DNA from: CBDHDJ01 sp965261645
GTDB lineage: Bacteria; Pseudomonadota; Alphaproteobacteria; SHVV01
Direction: 5' to 3'
Assembly (NCBI GenBank): GCA_965261645.1
Contig: CBDHDJ010000004.1
Coordinates: forward strand, 1,922,001-1,986,000
Length of the DNA stretch: 64,000 bases
The translations under genes were made by a program, and so were the position numbers. Under the pieces are notes generated by a model, which saw only the letters and a program-made list of their open reading frames with translations, was not told where the DNA came from and searched no databases. This document shows positions 63,854 to 64,000 of this stretch, in pieces; within the stretch, counting starts at the first letter, position 1, and the number at the start of each line of letters is the position of its first letter.

Positions 63854-64000
63854 TCAATTTTTGCGGCGCCGCACCGTCGCCAGCACCTCATCCTTCGTCA
63901 TCACGTCGCCGAACTGCATGATGAAGGTCTCGAGCGTGGCGAGATGCTCCTTGTCGGTGACGGCGGCGCAGCAGTCCGATACGAGCACCACGTTGAAGTC
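63854..64000 (-). CDS. isochorismatase-like cysteine hydrolase, C-terminal end
   Basis: The last 48 residues of a protein: FNVVLVSDCCAAVTDKEHLA, then TLETFIMQFGDVMTKDEVLA and a basic end before TGA. The VSDCCAA...H region is the C-terminal part of isochorismatase-family hydrolases (for example ureidoacrylate or nicotinamide-like hydrolases). The start is outside the window. Confidence 0.7.
   Translation of the reverse strand, partial: DFNVVLVSDCCAAVTDKEHLATLETFIMQFGDVMTKDEVLATVRRRKN

Overview
High-GC chromosomal DNA from an alphaproteobacterium. The lineage is inferred from gene content and order: a CheZ of the alphaproteobacterial kind, DUF2093 next to xseA, DUF3035, paired M16 peptidases after lspA, and a DUF374-waaA-lpxK lipid A block. 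A Rhodospirillales-like organism fits best, but no rRNA or marker gene settles it. No tRNA, rRNA or CRISPR array was found.

Layout. (1) 1-3612: three IS3-family elements in a pile. The third (2321-3571) sits inside the terminal region of the second, and the second has cut off a DNA adenine methylase gene. (2) 3613-19913: the structural half of a transposable (Mu/B3-like) prophage with a long-tail module. It carries protease/scaffold, capsid cement, major capsid, gp35/gp36-like genes, virion morphogenesis, gp37, tail tube, tail assembly, tape measure, DUF1833, NlpC/P60, tail-tip J and a tail fibre. It is decaying: several genes are frameshifted, deleted or interrupted by TAG. Its right end is visible as a 5'-TGT...ACA-3' type terminus with two transposase-site-like repeats 22 bp apart. 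It lies inside a bisphosphate nucleotidase/inositol phosphatase gene, of which only the 3' part remains. (3) 19914-28504: that gene remnant, a convergent molybdopterin oxidoreductase, then an LPS/lipid A run (MsbA-like ABC exporter, DUF374 acyltransferase, waaA, lpxK, lauroyl acyltransferase). (4) 28520-37374: M23 peptidase, DUF2093 and xseA on the minus strand; purD and an ACAD-type phosphotransferase on the plus strand; acyl-CoA dehydrogenase and tadA on the minus strand; a class I glutamine amidotransferase-like hydrolase, a pseudouridine synthase and rsmD on the plus strand. (5) 37371-48292: a long minus-strand run read as ribF-ileS-lspA-DUF3035-M16-M16-pgi-mutL. (6) 48656-53309: cheZ, three tandem EamA-type transporter paralogues and a divergent flagellin-like gene. 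(7) 53467-59741: a second IS-rich zone with a frameshifted IS1595-like element, an intact NhaD antiporter, an IS3-family element inserted in a small zinc-ribbon gene, and an IS256-family element with an 8-bp target duplication. (8) 59841-64000: a small lipoprotein, an MBL-fold/rhodanese persulfide dioxygenase interrupted by TAA, a VOC protein, a two-domain DUF427 protein, a class III CoA transferase and the end of an isochorismatase-like hydrolase.

The housekeeping blocks are intact and conventionally arranged. The accessory parts show a genome that has taken many IS insertions and a now-defective transposable prophage. The number of single-base lesions also raises the alternative of sequence error, which read data would decide. 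I found no clear undescribed defence or biosynthetic system. The most informative signals are the prophage right end, the structured leader of the methylase, the tail-assembly frame relationship and the interrupted but otherwise well-conserved reading frames.
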